A stretch of DNA of 64,000 bases. Source: HKST-UBA85 sp035654775 (lineage in GTDB: Bacteria; Bacteroidota; Bacteroidia; Flavobacteriales; Flavobacteriaceae). The position numbers and the translations under genes are program-made. Within the stretch, counting starts at the first letter, position 1. Every line of letters starts with the position of its first letter. Of this stretch, positions 1-9,115 are shown in pieces. The notes beneath the pieces are model-generated. The model saw nothing but the letters and a program-made list of their open reading frames with translations. It ran no database searches and was not told the origin of the DNA. Location: NCBI GenBank assembly GCA_035654775.1, contig DASRWB010000022.1:46044-110043 (forward strand), written 5' to 3'.

Positions 1-373
1 GTGCTTTTGTCAGGGCTTTTTCAACCGCAAGTTGTAATTCCTGTTTTGTAAATGGTTTGGTAAGATAGGCCGTCACTCCCGATTTTATGGCTTCCAGTGA
101 GTCTTGTACTGAAGGATATCCTGTGACTACAAGTTTCGGCAATTTTGGATAGTGTTCAGTGACAAATTTGATAAGTTCAAAGCCGTCAATTTCAGGCATT
201 TTTAAATCGGTTATTATCAAATCAATTGTGGTGTCTCTTAAAATGGATACGGCTTCTTTTACTGAAACTGCCTTATACGTATGGTAGTTCCAGGAATGCA
301 AGTGCCTGTGCAACAATTCTAAAATATGAATGTCGTCATCTACAATAAGTATGTTTTCTTTTTTTAGTTGCAT
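1..373 (-). CDS. Response regulator receiver domain (partial, runs off left edge)
   Basis: The visible 124 residues form a CheY-like receiver domain. They include the N-terminal acidic cluster VDDD (residues 11-14), the phospho-acceptor aspartate D56 in LIITDLKMP, the conserved Thr in VVTGYPS, and the Lys in the TKPF loop. The gene continues past base 1, so its output domain is not seen; a sigma-54 activator or a stand-alone receiver are both possible. The ATG is 3 bases downstream of the histidine kinase stop, so the two are almost certainly one operon and a cognate pair. The pathway controlled cannot be told from this window. Confidence 0.85.
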   Translation of the reverse strand, partial: MQLKKENILIVDDDIHILELLHRHLHSWNYHTYKAVSVKEAVSILRDTTIDLIITDLKMPEIDGFELIKFVTEHYPKLPKLVVTGYPSVQDSLEAIKSGVTAYLTKPFTKQELQLAVEKALTKA

Positions 374-376
374 AGG

Positions 377-1477
377 TTATTGTTTAGGCAATTTCACTTC
401 AAATATAGCGCCTTTTTCTCTGTTATTTTTAGCGGTAATTGTGCCCTTATGGCTGGAAACAATTCCGTGCACCACACTCAGGCCTAAGCCGGAACCTTCA
501 CCTATGGGTTTTGTGGTAAAAAACGGTTGAAAAACTTTTTCCAGCGCTTCCGGGGAAAGACCTATGCCTTCATCTGAAATTTTCAGAACAACTTCTTTGC
601 TTGTTTGCAAGGCCTCTATGGTTACCAAGCCGTTTGGCGGTGTAAAGTAAATGGCATTTATGATGAGGTTAAAAAGAACCTGTGTGAGCTGTACTTTGTC
701 GGCACGAAGCCAGAGTTCTTCTTCATGAATTTTTACAATATATTTTACACCTTTTTTTCTGAAGGTAGCATCGAGTAAATCTATTGCGTTTTTTAGGTTT
801 GGAACAATATTTACCGGTTTCATTTCATGGGGCATTTCACATGTAAAAAACATTAGTTTTTTTACTACTTCTCTTGAAAAAATGGCATTTTGTATTATTT
901 TGTCTAAGTCTTCCCGGGTTTTTTCCGTATGTGTATTTTCGGCTTTAAGCAATTCGGCAAATCCCAAAATATTGGCCAGTGGTGTATTGAGTTCGTGAGC
1001 TATACCGGCGGTTAGTTCACCCATGATTGCCAGACGATCTGCACGTTCTACCTGACGTTTCATGGTTATTTCATTTTTTTTAATTTCTATTCGCTCCAGC
1101 AGGCTTCCTATTTTTAGAGCAATGTTGTTAATCAACTCTTGCTCTTCTTTTAAAAACATACCGGTATTGTTTGTTGTGTCATTTGAGGCGGCTACTATTT
1201 TCCCTTTGGGAAGGTTAAACACATAAATAATGCCTGTAATGTGTGAACTTTTTGGCCGTGTTTTGCCGGTTTGTACGGTGGCTTCTTGGGTTTCTATTAA
1301 AATTTCGGTTTTTTCGGGAAATTGTAATGCTTTTTTTAAACTGTAGGCAATTGCGCTGAATGTTTCTTGTATCTGTTCGAAGTCGGCGTTTACAATAAAG
1401 GACGAAACTTCATAAAGACAGGTTAACTCTTTTATACGTTCTTTTAGCGCTGTTTTGGTTGTACTGACGGTTTTCAT
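377..1477 (-). CDS. Cytoplasmic sensor histidine kinase
   Basis: This is a 366-residue protein with no obvious transmembrane segment. Residues about 15-130 look like a GAF-type sensory region, though this is weak by eye. A coiled linker leads to the dimerisation/phospho-acceptor motif IAHELNTP with His161. The HATPase domain follows: N box around LINAIYFTPPNG, DEGIGLS, the F box VFQPFFTTKP, and the G box GSGLGLSVVHG. It is expected to autophosphorylate His161 and pass phosphate to the response regulator encoded 3 bases downstream. A TACCTTTG promoter element lies about 90 bases upstream. The signal sensed is unknown. Confidence 0.88.
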   Translation of the reverse strand: MKTVSTTKTALKERIKELTCLYEVSSFIVNADFEQIQETFSAIAYSLKKALQFPEKTEILIETQEATVQTGKTRPKSSHITGIIYVFNLPKGKIVAASNDTTNNTGMFLKEEQELINNIALKIGSLLERIEIKKNEITMKRQVERADRLAIMGELTAGIAHELNTPLANILGFAELLKAENTHTEKTREDLDKIIQNAIFSREVVKKLMFFTCEMPHEMKPVNIVPNLKNAIDLLDATFRKKGVKYIVKIHEEELWLRADKVQLTQVLFNLIINAIYFTPPNGLVTIEALQTSKEVVLKISDEGIGLSPEALEKVFQPFFTTKPIGEGSGLGLSVVHGIVSSHKGTITAKNNREKGAIFEVKLPKQ

Positions 1478-1566
1478 AAGGTTTTAAATTTTTGAAAATT
1501 CAGCGTACGTTTTCTTTGGAAGAAATTGGGCATTTCGCGCCCTTATACTTTTTGCTGTTTGCTTTA

Positions 1567-1574
1567 CAAAGGTA
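1567..1574 (-). promoter_or_regulatory. Bacteroidota -7 element upstream of the histidine kinase
   Basis: The minus strand reads TACCTTTG, a perfect match to the Bacteroidota consensus TAnnTTTG. It lies about 90 bases before the kinase ATG, which implies a leader of roughly 80 bases. I found no good TTG -33 element at the usual 17-23 base spacing, so strength is uncertain. Confidence 0.5.
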
Positions 1575-1655
1575 AGGTTAATATTTTGATTTTTAGTGAT
1601 TTGTGTTTAACCGGATTGTCCTTGCGCTTTATTTTTCTGATGTAGTGAAAAAACG

Positions 1656-2882
1656 TTACATTTTATAAATCCATTCTGCGGGATTTTGGGTTTTGCTGTC
1701 TTTAAATACGTAAAAATAAAGAATGCTTTCATTATTGGACTGATTGGTAAAAACCTGACCAATGGCTTGTTTTGTATTTACTTTATCTCCTTTTTTCACA
1801 TATACTTTAGACAGGTTTTTATAAAGTGTGATATAGTTTCCATGTCTGATAAAGATGGTTAAGTTTGCGCCTTTAATGGCTTGCACCTGTAGTACTTCAC
1901 CTTCAAAAACGGCTCGTACTTCTGCATTTTCTTCAGTGGCTATGCGCACACCGTTGCTATTAATGGTTGTTGTTTTTACTACCGGATGCGGTTGTGTTCC
2001 GTAGCCTATCATTACTACGCCTTTTTCAACAGGCCATGGCAATTTTCCTTTGTTTGCCACAAAATTTGCGGCCAGCACTTTGGCTTCGGCGGTTAAGGCA
2101 AATCCTGATGTGTTGCTTGTGTTTCCGGAGGCTTTGTTTGATGCGGCTATGGCAGCTTTAATAATGTTGTCTATTTCTTTGTCTATTCTTGCGGTTTCAC
2201 GCTGTTTGGCTTTAATTTGGGCAGTATAGCTATTCATGTTTTTATTTATGGAAGCTAGTAGGCCTTCGTGTTGTTTTAGTTCACTTTCCAGTGTTTTTTG
2301 TGTTTTACGATTTTCGGCAATCAACCTGTTTTTATCTTCTTTTTGCCGGACCAAATCTGTATTTAGTGCTTGTAATTCTGTGGTTTTTTGTTTTATGTTT
2401 TGTCCTTGTTGTTTTTGATAGCGCGTGTATTGTTTTAGGTATTCGAGTCGTTTGTAAGCTTGTTTAAAATTGCTAGACGAAAGTAAAAACATAATTCGGC
2501 TTTGTTCGTTTTTACTTTTGTAGGATTTGACAATCATTTTAGCATAATTGTCTTTCAATATTTTAAGTTGATCTCGAAGTTCGCTTATTTTGTTTTGGTT
2601 GTTGTTTATTTCTCGGGTTAACAAGTTTGCTTGTTGATTGGTTACTTTGATAAGGTTTTCTCTGACTTTTATTTTGTGATTTAACTCTTCTATGACTGTC
2701 AGTTTTGATTTTTTTTCAGATTTTTTTTCAAAGAGCAAGGTATTTATTTGAGCTATTTCCCTTTGAAGTGCTACACGTCTTTCTTCAAGTTCACGTTGCT
2801 TTTCGCTTTGTGCATTTGCAGTTTGCAAAAGGTTCAATGCTATAAAAAGAAGACTAAGTGTAATATTTAGTGGTTTGTTCAT
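1656..2882 (-). CDS. EnvC-like murein hydrolase activator with degenerate LytM domain
   Basis: This 408-residue exported protein has a signal peptide ending near TANAQS, a long coiled coil (about residues 25-240), and a C-terminal LytM/M23 fold (about 280-405). The zinc ligands of active M23 enzymes are missing. The HxxxD region reads INSNGVRIA, the TLYaHL motif reads TLYKNL, and the HLHFE motif is replaced by ILYFYVF. This is the state of EnvC and similar proteins, which activate amidases instead of cutting peptidoglycan themselves. That role is inferred from the family. It abuts the DUF4292 lipoprotein gene with no gap, at the end of an envelope operon. Confidence 0.85.
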   Translation of the reverse strand: MNKPLNITLSLLFIALNLLQTANAQSEKQRELEERRVALQREIAQINTLLFEKKSEKKSKLTVIEELNHKIKVRENLIKVTNQQANLLTREINNNQNKISELRDQLKILKDNYAKMIVKSYKSKNEQSRIMFLLSSSNFKQAYKRLEYLKQYTRYQKQQGQNIKQKTTELQALNTDLVRQKEDKNRLIAENRKTQKTLESELKQHEGLLASINKNMNSYTAQIKAKQRETARIDKEIDNIIKAAIAASNKASGNTSNTSGFALTAEAKVLAANFVANKGKLPWPVEKGVVMIGYGTQPHPVVKTTTINSNGVRIATEENAEVRAVFEGEVLQVQAIKGANLTIFIRHGNYITLYKNLSKVYVKKGDKVNTKQAIGQVFTNQSNNESILYFYVFKDSKTQNPAEWIYKM

Positions 2883-3653
2883 TTAGAGTTGTATTGCTTT
2901 AAATCCTGAAGGTATTTTAAACGGAAATCTCAAATCCTGGTTTAAAACTACGCTTTTAAATTCCAAGTTTATTATGGTTTCACTGCTTTGCTGTAGGGCA
3001 ATAAGCTTAAGGCGTTCGGGCAGTATTTGTTTTTCCACATCCTGATAGGTCAAATAATCGACTTCCATCATTCTCATTTTTGCGGGTTGTGCTACTTGCT
3101 GTGAGTCTAATTTAAAGTGTGACGGGTTAATAAGGAAAAATATTTCAAAAAAGGGTTCTTGTATTTTGGGTTGCAGCAGATAGGAATTTTCGTGCCTGGA
3201 TAAGGCGTAGGTTGTATTTTTTAGGGAGTAGACTGTTTGCCCTAAAAGAATGTTTTGGATTTTTTGAAAATTTAACTCCGTGCCTAACAAGTCACTTAAA
3301 TATTGGAAATCTCCTTCAAAATAAGTGTTATCCAGTTTGTTGTAAAAACTCACGCGTTCCGGAGTTATTATTGCTCTTACCAGATTGAGCTTGGCACTTA
3401 ACCAAATGGTTTTGTCTTTTTGTATTCTAAGTGTTACGGTGTGTGACTGTTCATCTTCTCCGTTTTTATAGTCTATTTTTAGTCTAGATTGCAGGGTTTT
3501 AAATGACGGTGTTCGTTTTTGGTGCTCACGAATAACCTGTTTTGTGTTTAAGTTAAAACTTGTTTCTTCAGTAGAAACCGTTTTTGTTGATTTGCATGCA
3601 AACATCAAAAAAACAATAGCTGTTAAGGCTGTATTTTTCAGGTATGTTTTCAT
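2883..3653 (-). CDS. DUF4292 family lipoprotein
   Basis: This 256-residue protein starts with a lipoprotein signal: a hydrophobic segment ending FLMFAC, with Cys20 as the predicted lipidated residue. The body is mostly beta-strand-like, and I recognise it as the Bacteroidota DUF4292 family, whose fold has been compared with LolA/LolB-type lipoprotein carriers. Its ATG overlaps the stop of the upstream TPR gene by one base, and the EnvC-like gene follows directly, so the three should be co-translated. A role in outer-membrane or cell-wall maintenance is inferred from neighbours only. Confidence 0.75.
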   Translation of the reverse strand: MKTYLKNTALTAIVFLMFACKSTKTVSTEETSFNLNTKQVIREHQKRTPSFKTLQSRLKIDYKNGEDEQSHTVTLRIQKDKTIWLSAKLNLVRAIITPERVSFYNKLDNTYFEGDFQYLSDLLGTELNFQKIQNILLGQTVYSLKNTTYALSRHENSYLLQPKIQEPFFEIFFLINPSHFKLDSQQVAQPAKMRMMEVDYLTYQDVEKQILPERLKLIALQQSSETIINLEFKSVVLNQDLRFPFKIPSGFKAIQL

Positions 3654-5014
3654 TAATTTGAGGCTTCTAGTTGTTTGGCTTTGTCTAAGAACGCTTTTGC
3701 TTTATCATTGTTGTTTTCCAGTGTGTAAGCGATGCTTAATTGCTTGTAAAAATCCATTTCCATTTTGAAGTTTTCAATAATATAATCAAAGCCTGTTTCT
3801 AAGGTTTCTATGGCTTGTTTACCTTGTTTTAAATGGTTTAATGCAACTCCGTGAATTAAATATAAAATCGGCTGAGATGGGTAGCTATTTAAAGCATTTT
3901 CGGCTTTTTCCTTGGCTTGAGTAAACTGTTTTAAGTCTATATGCAGCAACAATATGTTCTTTAAAAAATCAAAGTTTGTTGGCTCTATCTTTAAGGCTTC
4001 TTCAAAATAGCGCAATGCATTTTCTTTATTTCCTTTCTTTAGGAAATAGTGTGCCAGTTGGCTGTAGGTTTCCGGAGCATCATTATTGCTTAAAATTCCG
4101 GTTGCTTCAACCAGTGTTTCTTCATATTGAGGATTTTCTTCTACAAATTTCAGAAAATCGCTTACTACCATAAGTTTTGATTTTGGGTTTACCTGAAGAC
4201 TTTGTAGTGCAATTTTCATTGACTCTACTGCCAAATCGGTTTTGTTATCTTCTAAATAAAATTTATAGAGTGCCAAATGTACTATTTCTGACTCGGGATG
4301 TACTTCTAAAAGTTTTAGCGCCGTTTGATAGGCCATTTCTTTATTGTTATTTTCGCTGTACCTGTAAATCAGTTTTAAATAGTTTTCTTCATTTTCAGGG
4401 TTGTTTTCCAGACGTTCTTCCAGGTTTTTTATTTGTTTCTTTTTCTGTCCGGTGGCAGCATAAACCTCGTTGCGCAATCTATCTCTTTCGGGGGTTATTC
4501 CTTTTGTTTCGTCGAGGTAATCCAGTAATTTCAAGGCTTCTTTATACTCTTTGTTGTTTACGTAAAGTACAGCCAAATCGTCTTTATACTTTGGATGGTA
4601 TTCTACTAGTTGTTCGATGGTCTTTATGGCTTTTTTGGTGTCTTTTTGCTGCAAGTATACCTTGTAGAGTTCCACGCGATACCATTCGTTTTCGGGTTCC
4701 ATGGAAATGGCTCTGTCTAATGCCTGTTCTGAAGCTCCAAAATTTTTAAGTTGTGCGTAATTCTTTCCTAATTCAAAATACACTATTGCTTTAGTGTTAT
4801 CTTGAGTTAGGCATTTTTCAAGTGCGTTTACTGCTTTTTGGTAATTTTCTATCCCTTTTTGTTTTAAGGCTTCAAAAAAATACTCCTGAAAGGTGTCTTG
4901 TGCATTTCCTAAATCGTCATCGGGAGTTTTGTTGAAATCTATTTGTGCACCCAGTAGTTGCGGAATAAAAAATACTCCAAAAAAAATCAACCCGATATGC
5001 ACTTTGCTTTTCAT
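3653..5014 (-). CDS. Exported tetratricopeptide repeat protein
   Basis: This is a TPR protein with roughly ten helical repeats (typical segments AIVYFELGKNYAQLK and ALRYFEEALKIEPTN). I place the start at the ATG at 5014, giving a signal peptide ending around LLGAQ. An in-frame TTG at 5053 would add 13 residues before the signal peptide and seems less likely. It lies between the nucleotidyltransferase and DUF4292 genes in a tight operon. TPR proteins of this kind serve as scaffolds; no partner can be named. Confidence 0.8.
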   Translation of the reverse strand: MKSKVHIGLIFFGVFFIPQLLGAQIDFNKTPDDDLGNAQDTFQEYFFEALKQKGIENYQKAVNALEKCLTQDNTKAIVYFELGKNYAQLKNFGASEQALDRAISMEPENEWYRVELYKVYLQQKDTKKAIKTIEQLVEYHPKYKDDLAVLYVNNKEYKEALKLLDYLDETKGITPERDRLRNEVYAATGQKKKQIKNLEERLENNPENEENYLKLIYRYSENNNKEMAYQTALKLLEVHPESEIVHLALYKFYLEDNKTDLAVESMKIALQSLQVNPKSKLMVVSDFLKFVEENPQYEETLVEATGILSNNDAPETYSQLAHYFLKKGNKENALRYFEEALKIEPTNFDFLKNILLLHIDLKQFTQAKEKAENALNSYPSQPILYLIHGVALNHLKQGKQAIETLETGFDYIIENFKMEMDFYKQLSIAYTLENNNDKAKAFLDKAKQLEASN

Positions 5015-5056
5015 TTTAACTCGCGTTTGAAAATACTTTTTTACTTCTATCAATTG

Positions 5057-6076
5057 TTATTCCAAAATACAATAGTCGCCAATGCTTACTTGTGAAAAAT
5101 TGCCGTTATAGTGTACATGATTTCCTATCATTGCTTGTTCTAAGGTAGCATTTTTTATATGTGTATGATTTTGAATTAAGCTATTTTTAACGTTACTGTT
5201 TTCTATCACCGTGTTGTTTCCTATCGAAACATAAGGTCCGATTTGGGCGTTTTTTAAAACCACGTTGTCTCCTATAAAGCAAGGTTCTATAATTTTAGCA
5301 TTTTCAATCACTACGCTTTTGGAAATCAATTGTTCTTTTTTGTCCTCATTCAGAAAACGAAGCATTTTTGCATTTGTTTCAACGGTTACTGTTTTATTTC
5401 CGCAATCCATCCAGTGTGCTACGGTTCCGGTTTTAAAAATTCTGCCTTCGGCTATCATACGTTTTATTCCGTCGTTGATTTGATATTCGCCGCCGTTGGT
5501 TATGTTCTGGTCTAATACTTCTTGTAATTTATTTTTAAGTACAGCTATCTCTTTAAAGTAATAAATTCCGATAACAGCCTGATTGCTTACAAAGTGTGTT
5601 GGTTTTTCTACAAGTTCTGTTATTTCTTTTTTCTTGTTCATTTTCACTACACCATAGGCTTCGGGGTTTTCTACTTCTTTTGTCCAAATTACGGCGTCGG
5701 CATCGGTGTCTAATGTAAAATTTGCCCGGATAAGTGTATCGGCATAGGCTACTACTGCCGGACCTGACAATGAGTCTTTTGCACACATAATAGCGTGTCC
5801 GGTGCCAAGCGGCTGGTCTTGCCTGTATATGGTGGCTTTAGCTCCTAAACCGGTTGCCAGATGTTGCAAGCTTTTTACAACATCTTCTCCAAAAAAAGCC
5901 TCTTCACCCAGTATAAATGCAATTTCATTTATAGGTTGTTTTAACACGCCGGCTATGTCTTGAACCAGCCTGTGTACTATGGGTTTTCCTGCTACGGGTA
6001 TTAAGGGTTTGGGTACGGTTAATGTATGGGGTCTTAACCGAGAGCCTCGTCCTGCCATGGGAACAATTATCTTCAT
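5057..6076 (-). CDS. Sugar-phosphate nucleotidyltransferase
   Basis: This 339-residue enzyme has the pyrophosphorylase signature at its N-terminus (MAGRGSRLRPHTLTVPKPL), the nucleotide-sugar motif LGTGHAI, and the acidic AYADTL loop. The C-terminal third (about 250-335) carries left-handed beta-helix hexapeptide-like repeats (IGDNVVLKNAQIGPYVSIGNNTVIENS). It should join NTP and a sugar-1-phosphate to give an NDP-sugar. Glucose-1-phosphate or mannose-1-phosphate are both possible and I cannot choose. It lies 75 bases after dut and just before the TPR gene. Confidence 0.85.
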   Translation of the reverse strand: MKIIVPMAGRGSRLRPHTLTVPKPLIPVAGKPIVHRLVQDIAGVLKQPINEIAFILGEEAFFGEDVVKSLQHLATGLGAKATIYRQDQPLGTGHAIMCAKDSLSGPAVVAYADTLIRANFTLDTDADAVIWTKEVENPEAYGVVKMNKKKEITELVEKPTHFVSNQAVIGIYYFKEIAVLKNKLQEVLDQNITNGGEYQINDGIKRMIAEGRIFKTGTVAHWMDCGNKTVTVETNAKMLRFLNEDKKEQLISKSVVIENAKIIEPCFIGDNVVLKNAQIGPYVSIGNNTVIENSNVKNSLIQNHTHIKNATLEQAMIGNHVHYNGNFSQVSIGDYCILE

Positions 6077-6151
6077 CTATTTTTTGAAAACCTAATCCTA
6101 AGGAAAGATTTTATTTTTTAGGGTTAAACTGTTTTTTTTTGTTGCAATTGA

Positions 6152-6586
6152 TTACTTTACTCCGGTACTGCCAAAACCGCCTTCACCTCGAGAGGTTTCA
6201 GAGAGCGTTTCCACTTCTTGCCATTGGGCGCGCTCGTGTTTGGCTATTATCAGTTGGGCAATTCGTTCACCATTATTTATGGTAAATTCTTCGTTGGATA
6301 AATTTACCAAAATCACTCCAATTTCTCCTCTGTAATCTGCATCTATGGTTCCGGGTGCATTCAGTACTGTAATTCCTTTTTTAGCTGCCAAACCACTTCT
6401 TGGTCGAACCTGCGCTTCAAAACCTATGGGCAGCTCAATAAACAATCCTGTGCCAACAATAGTGCGCTCGAGTGGTTTTAGCGTTCTGGGTTCTGATAAA
6501 TTTGCACGTAAATCCATTCCTGCCGAGGCAATAGTTTCATAGTGTGGTAAAGCGTGGTTGGATTTATTGATTATTTTAATGTTCAT
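6152..6586 (-). CDS. dut: dUTP diphosphatase
   Basis: This 144-residue trimeric-type dUTPase hydrolyses dUTP to dUMP and pyrophosphate, keeping uracil out of DNA and feeding dTMP synthesis. The conserved motifs are in order: AGMDLRAN (motif 1), RPRSGLAAKKG (2), NAPGTIDADYRGE with the catalytic Asp (3), GERIAQLI (4), and the C-terminal arm RGEGGFGSTG (5). The length is normal. It follows the flippase gene by 3 bases, so it is probably transcribed with it. Confidence 0.97.
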   Translation of the reverse strand: MNIKIINKSNHALPHYETIASAGMDLRANLSEPRTLKPLERTIVGTGLFIELPIGFEAQVRPRSGLAAKKGITVLNAPGTIDADYRGEIGVILVNLSNEEFTINNGERIAQLIIAKHERAQWQEVETLSETSRGEGGFGSTGVK

Positions 6587-6589
6587 TGT

Positions 6590-8050
6590 TTAACTTTTTA
6601 TATACTGTTTTATTTCTTTTATTTCTACAACAAAAACTCCTGTTAAAAATATTCCTAATAAAAGTAATTGTACACCAAATTGGTTTTCAAATGTATAAAA
6701 TGACACCCAAGAAAAGGCAATAGAAACGATTAAGTAACTAACAATTTTTTTTACGTTATACGGTATAGGATAGTATTTTCTTCCCAAAAAAAAGGATGTT
6801 AGCATCATAGCACTATAGGCTGCTAAGGTAGCAATGGCCGAGCCTTTGTAGCTCATAATAGGGATAAGCCAAAAATTTAGTCCCAGTGTGATTATGGCGC
6901 CAAGTAGTGAAATATATCCGCCTATTTTTGTTTTGTCTGTGATTTTATACCAAACCGAAAGATTGTGGTAAATTCCTAAGCATAAATTTGCCAGAAGAAT
7001 GATAGGAACAATCCACATGGCTTCCCAGTAAGCGTCACTTCTAACTATGATTGGTTTTATTATATCTGCAAAAACCACGACAGTAACCAAGATTACACAC
7101 CCAAAAACAACAAAAAACTCCAGTATTTTCGCATAGTTCTTTTGTGGACTTGTAGTTCTTGCATGACTAAAAAAATAGGGTTCAATCCCCAACTTAAATG
7201 CCGTAGCAAAAAGGGTCATAAACAAGGCCAGTTTATAACAAGCTGAATACATCCCTATTTCTGTCTCTGCTATGTCAGCCGGCAACAGTTTGTCTAATAA
7301 AATTCTGTCAAAGGTTTCGTTTATGGAAAACGCCACGCCGGCAATTAGTACCGGTGTAGCATACTTCATCATTTCTTTCCAAAGCCTCTTGTCAAACTTA
7401 AGTTTCAGTTTACCGTAAAATGGTATCATAAACAGCAAAGTCATCAAACTGGCTATGAGATTAGCTATAAAAATATAAGTGATTTCTGAATTGGGGCTGT
7501 AAATAGCGTTCAGTATATTGTTGTTTTCGGCTAAGTCTTTTAAAAAAATCAGGAAAAAAATGTTGAACCCCAGGTTTATGGAGACATTTAAAATTTTGAT
7601 TATGGCATAACGAACAGGCTTTTGGGTAGCTCTTAGCCACGCAAAAGGGATAATAACCAGCGCGTCTAAGAATAAAATCCATACCACCAAATGAATATAT
7701 TTCACATCAATTCCCGTAAGTCCGGCTATTTGATATTGAAAGAGTAAGCCGAGTATTAAAAATCCAACTGATGAAACCAACAACGAAATGCTAGACGTAT
7801 TTATAACACTTTGTTTATTTTCATTTTTATTGTAAAACCTAAAGAAAGCCGTTTCCATTCCGTAAGCTAAAATCACATTAAACAAAACGAAATATGAAAA
7901 TATTATAGATACTTCGCCATATTCGGCCGGCGAAGGAAGTATACTTGGGTCTGTATAGAGTGGCACTAATAGAAAACTAAGCATTCTAGGTAAAACCGTG
8001 GCCAAACCGTAAATGAAAGTTTGTTTAAAAAGTATTTTGAAAGCGCTCAA
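6590..8050 (-). CDS. Polysaccharide flippase (Wzx/MATE-like)
   Basis: This 486-residue membrane protein has about 12-14 hydrophobic segments and the typical opening FKQTFIYGLATVLPRMLSF of flavobacterial polysaccharide exporters. It should flip lipid-linked sugars across the inner membrane. The start codon is TTG (TTG AGC GCT), and no ATG lies near the conserved N-terminus. Its surroundings (dut, nucleotidyltransferase, EnvC-like) are core genome, so it probably serves a conserved envelope glycan and not the variable locus further right, which has its own flippase at 43.1 kb. Confidence 0.88.
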   Translation of the reverse strand: MSAFKILFKQTFIYGLATVLPRMLSFLLVPLYTDPSILPSPAEYGEVSIIFSYFVLFNVILAYGMETAFFRFYNKNENKQSVINTSSISLLVSSVGFLILGLLFQYQIAGLTGIDVKYIHLVVWILFLDALVIIPFAWLRATQKPVRYAIIKILNVSINLGFNIFFLIFLKDLAENNNILNAIYSPNSEITYIFIANLIASLMTLLFMIPFYGKLKLKFDKRLWKEMMKYATPVLIAGVAFSINETFDRILLDKLLPADIAETEIGMYSACYKLALFMTLFATAFKLGIEPYFFSHARTTSPQKNYAKILEFFVVFGCVILVTVVVFADIIKPIIVRSDAYWEAMWIVPIILLANLCLGIYHNLSVWYKITDKTKIGGYISLLGAIITLGLNFWLIPIMSYKGSAIATLAAYSAMMLTSFFLGRKYYPIPYNVKKIVSYLIVSIAFSWVSFYTFENQFGVQLLLLGIFLTGVFVVEIKEIKQYIKS

Positions 8051-8071
8051 TAAAACTAATTTTTATGCTGT

Positions 8072-8102
8072 TAAAAATACACTTTTAAAAATGGATGTGC
8101 AA
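8072..8102 (-). promoter_or_regulatory. Candidate promoter for the flippase-dut operon
   Basis: The minus strand shows TTG, a 20-base spacer, then TATTTTTA, one mismatch from TAnnTTTG. It lies just after the atpG terminator and about 22 bases before the TTG start of the flippase, a sensible place for a new transcription unit. Confidence 0.5.
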
Positions 8103-8111
8103 TGAAAATAA

Positions 8112-8136
8112 AAAGCCTCACAAAAAGTGAAGCTTT
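8112..8136 (-). terminator. Rho-independent terminator of the ATP synthase operon
   Basis: In the minus-strand transcript a 10-base stem (AAAGCUUCAC / GUGAGGCUUU, one U-G wobble) with a 5-base U loop is followed by a U-rich run. On the plus strand the wobble becomes a C-A mismatch, so it works better for minus-strand transcription. It lies 46 bases after atpG. Confidence 0.85.
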
Positions 8137-8181
8137 CTATAATGTATTGTATCAAGTAAAGTCTATGTAACGCCCGACGTG

Positions 8182-9039
8182 TTATCCGTTTAGGGCTTCA
8201 GCACCACCAACAATTTCGAGTATCTCATTGGTAATAGCTGCCTGTCTGGCTTTGTTATAAGTCAACTTTAGTTGGTCTCTTAACTCTGTAGCGTTGTCTG
8301 TAGCTTTATGCATAGCTGTCATTCGTGCACCATGCTCGCTGGCAAAACTGTCTCTTATTGCTTTATAGAGTTGTGTTTTTAATGATTTAGGTATCAATTG
8401 GGCTACGATTTCTATTTTTGACGGTTCAAAAATATAGTCCAGATTTACATTTTTTTCTGAAGTAACCGGCACCACGGGCAAAAACTGCTCAATCATTACT
8501 TCTTGTGTGGCTGCATTTTTAAATCTATTGTATACCAATTCAATTTTATCAAACTGACCTTCTGTGAATTTATCCATTAACAACTGAGCAATTTCGGCTA
8601 CATTCTCAAAGGTTAATTCCTCATAAACTTCGCTCTTGTTGGCAATAACTTTTTGGGTCTTTTTAAAGGCGTCATTGGCTTTTTTGCCTATGGCCAAATA
8701 AGAGACTTCTTTTCCGGAATACACTTTTGTAAGTCTGGAAACTTCTTTTATAATGTTTGAGTTAAACGCTCCACACAGGCCTCGGTTTGAGGTAATGGCA
8801 ACAATAAGTATTTTGTTTTCAGGTCTTTGTTCTGCAAATTTACTTCCTGAATCTGCATCTAATGTGGCGCTTAAGGCTTGTAATAGTTCGGTTAACTTAT
8901 CTGCGTATGGACGCATTGCGGTAATAGCATCTTGTGCTTTCTTCAACTTTGCTGCCGAAACCATTTTCATGGCACTGGTTATTTGCATGGTAGAAGATAC
9001 CGATGATATTCTATTACGTATTTCTTTTAAGTTTGCCAT
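8182..9039 (-). CDS. atpG: F1Fo ATP synthase gamma subunit
   Basis: This is the central rotor stalk of F1. The N-terminus ANLKEIRNRISSVSSTMQIT and the C-terminal helix LTYNKARQAAITNEILEIVGGAEAL are diagnostic. I place the start at the ATG at 9039, where homology begins. A longer reading from 9093 adds 18 residues (NHTLWFTTEILNTKYQNM) with no family likeness. The protein is about 285 residues, normal for the family. It is the last gene of the operon, and a strong terminator follows. Confidence 0.96.
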   Translation of the reverse strand: MANLKEIRNRISSVSSTMQITSAMKMVSAAKLKKAQDAITAMRPYADKLTELLQALSATLDADSGSKFAEQRPENKILIVAITSNRGLCGAFNSNIIKEVSRLTKVYSGKEVSYLAIGKKANDAFKKTQKVIANKSEVYEELTFENVAEIAQLLMDKFTEGQFDKIELVYNRFKNAATQEVMIEQFLPVVPVTSEKNVNLDYIFEPSKIEIVAQLIPKSLKTQLYKAIRDSFASEHGARMTAMHKATDNATELRDQLKLTYNKARQAAITNEILEIVGGAEALNG

Positions 9040-9115
9040 ATTTTGGTATTTAGTATTGAGTATTTCAGTAGTGAACCATAAGGTATGGTTCACTACTCAG
9101 CACTAAAACTCTTTA

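Noticed and set aside
4177..4749. A 190-codon plus-strand frame opposite the TPR gene
   Set aside because: It is the antisense shadow of a well-supported TPR protein and is rich in Cys, Phe and Arg with no family likeness.
5015..5053. TTG start for the TPR protein at 5053
   Set aside because: It would put 13 charged residues before the signal peptide; the ATG at 5014 gives a normal signal peptide.
9040..9093. Extended atpG start at 9093
   Set aside because: The extra 18 residues have no likeness to gamma subunits; homology starts at the ATG at 9039.
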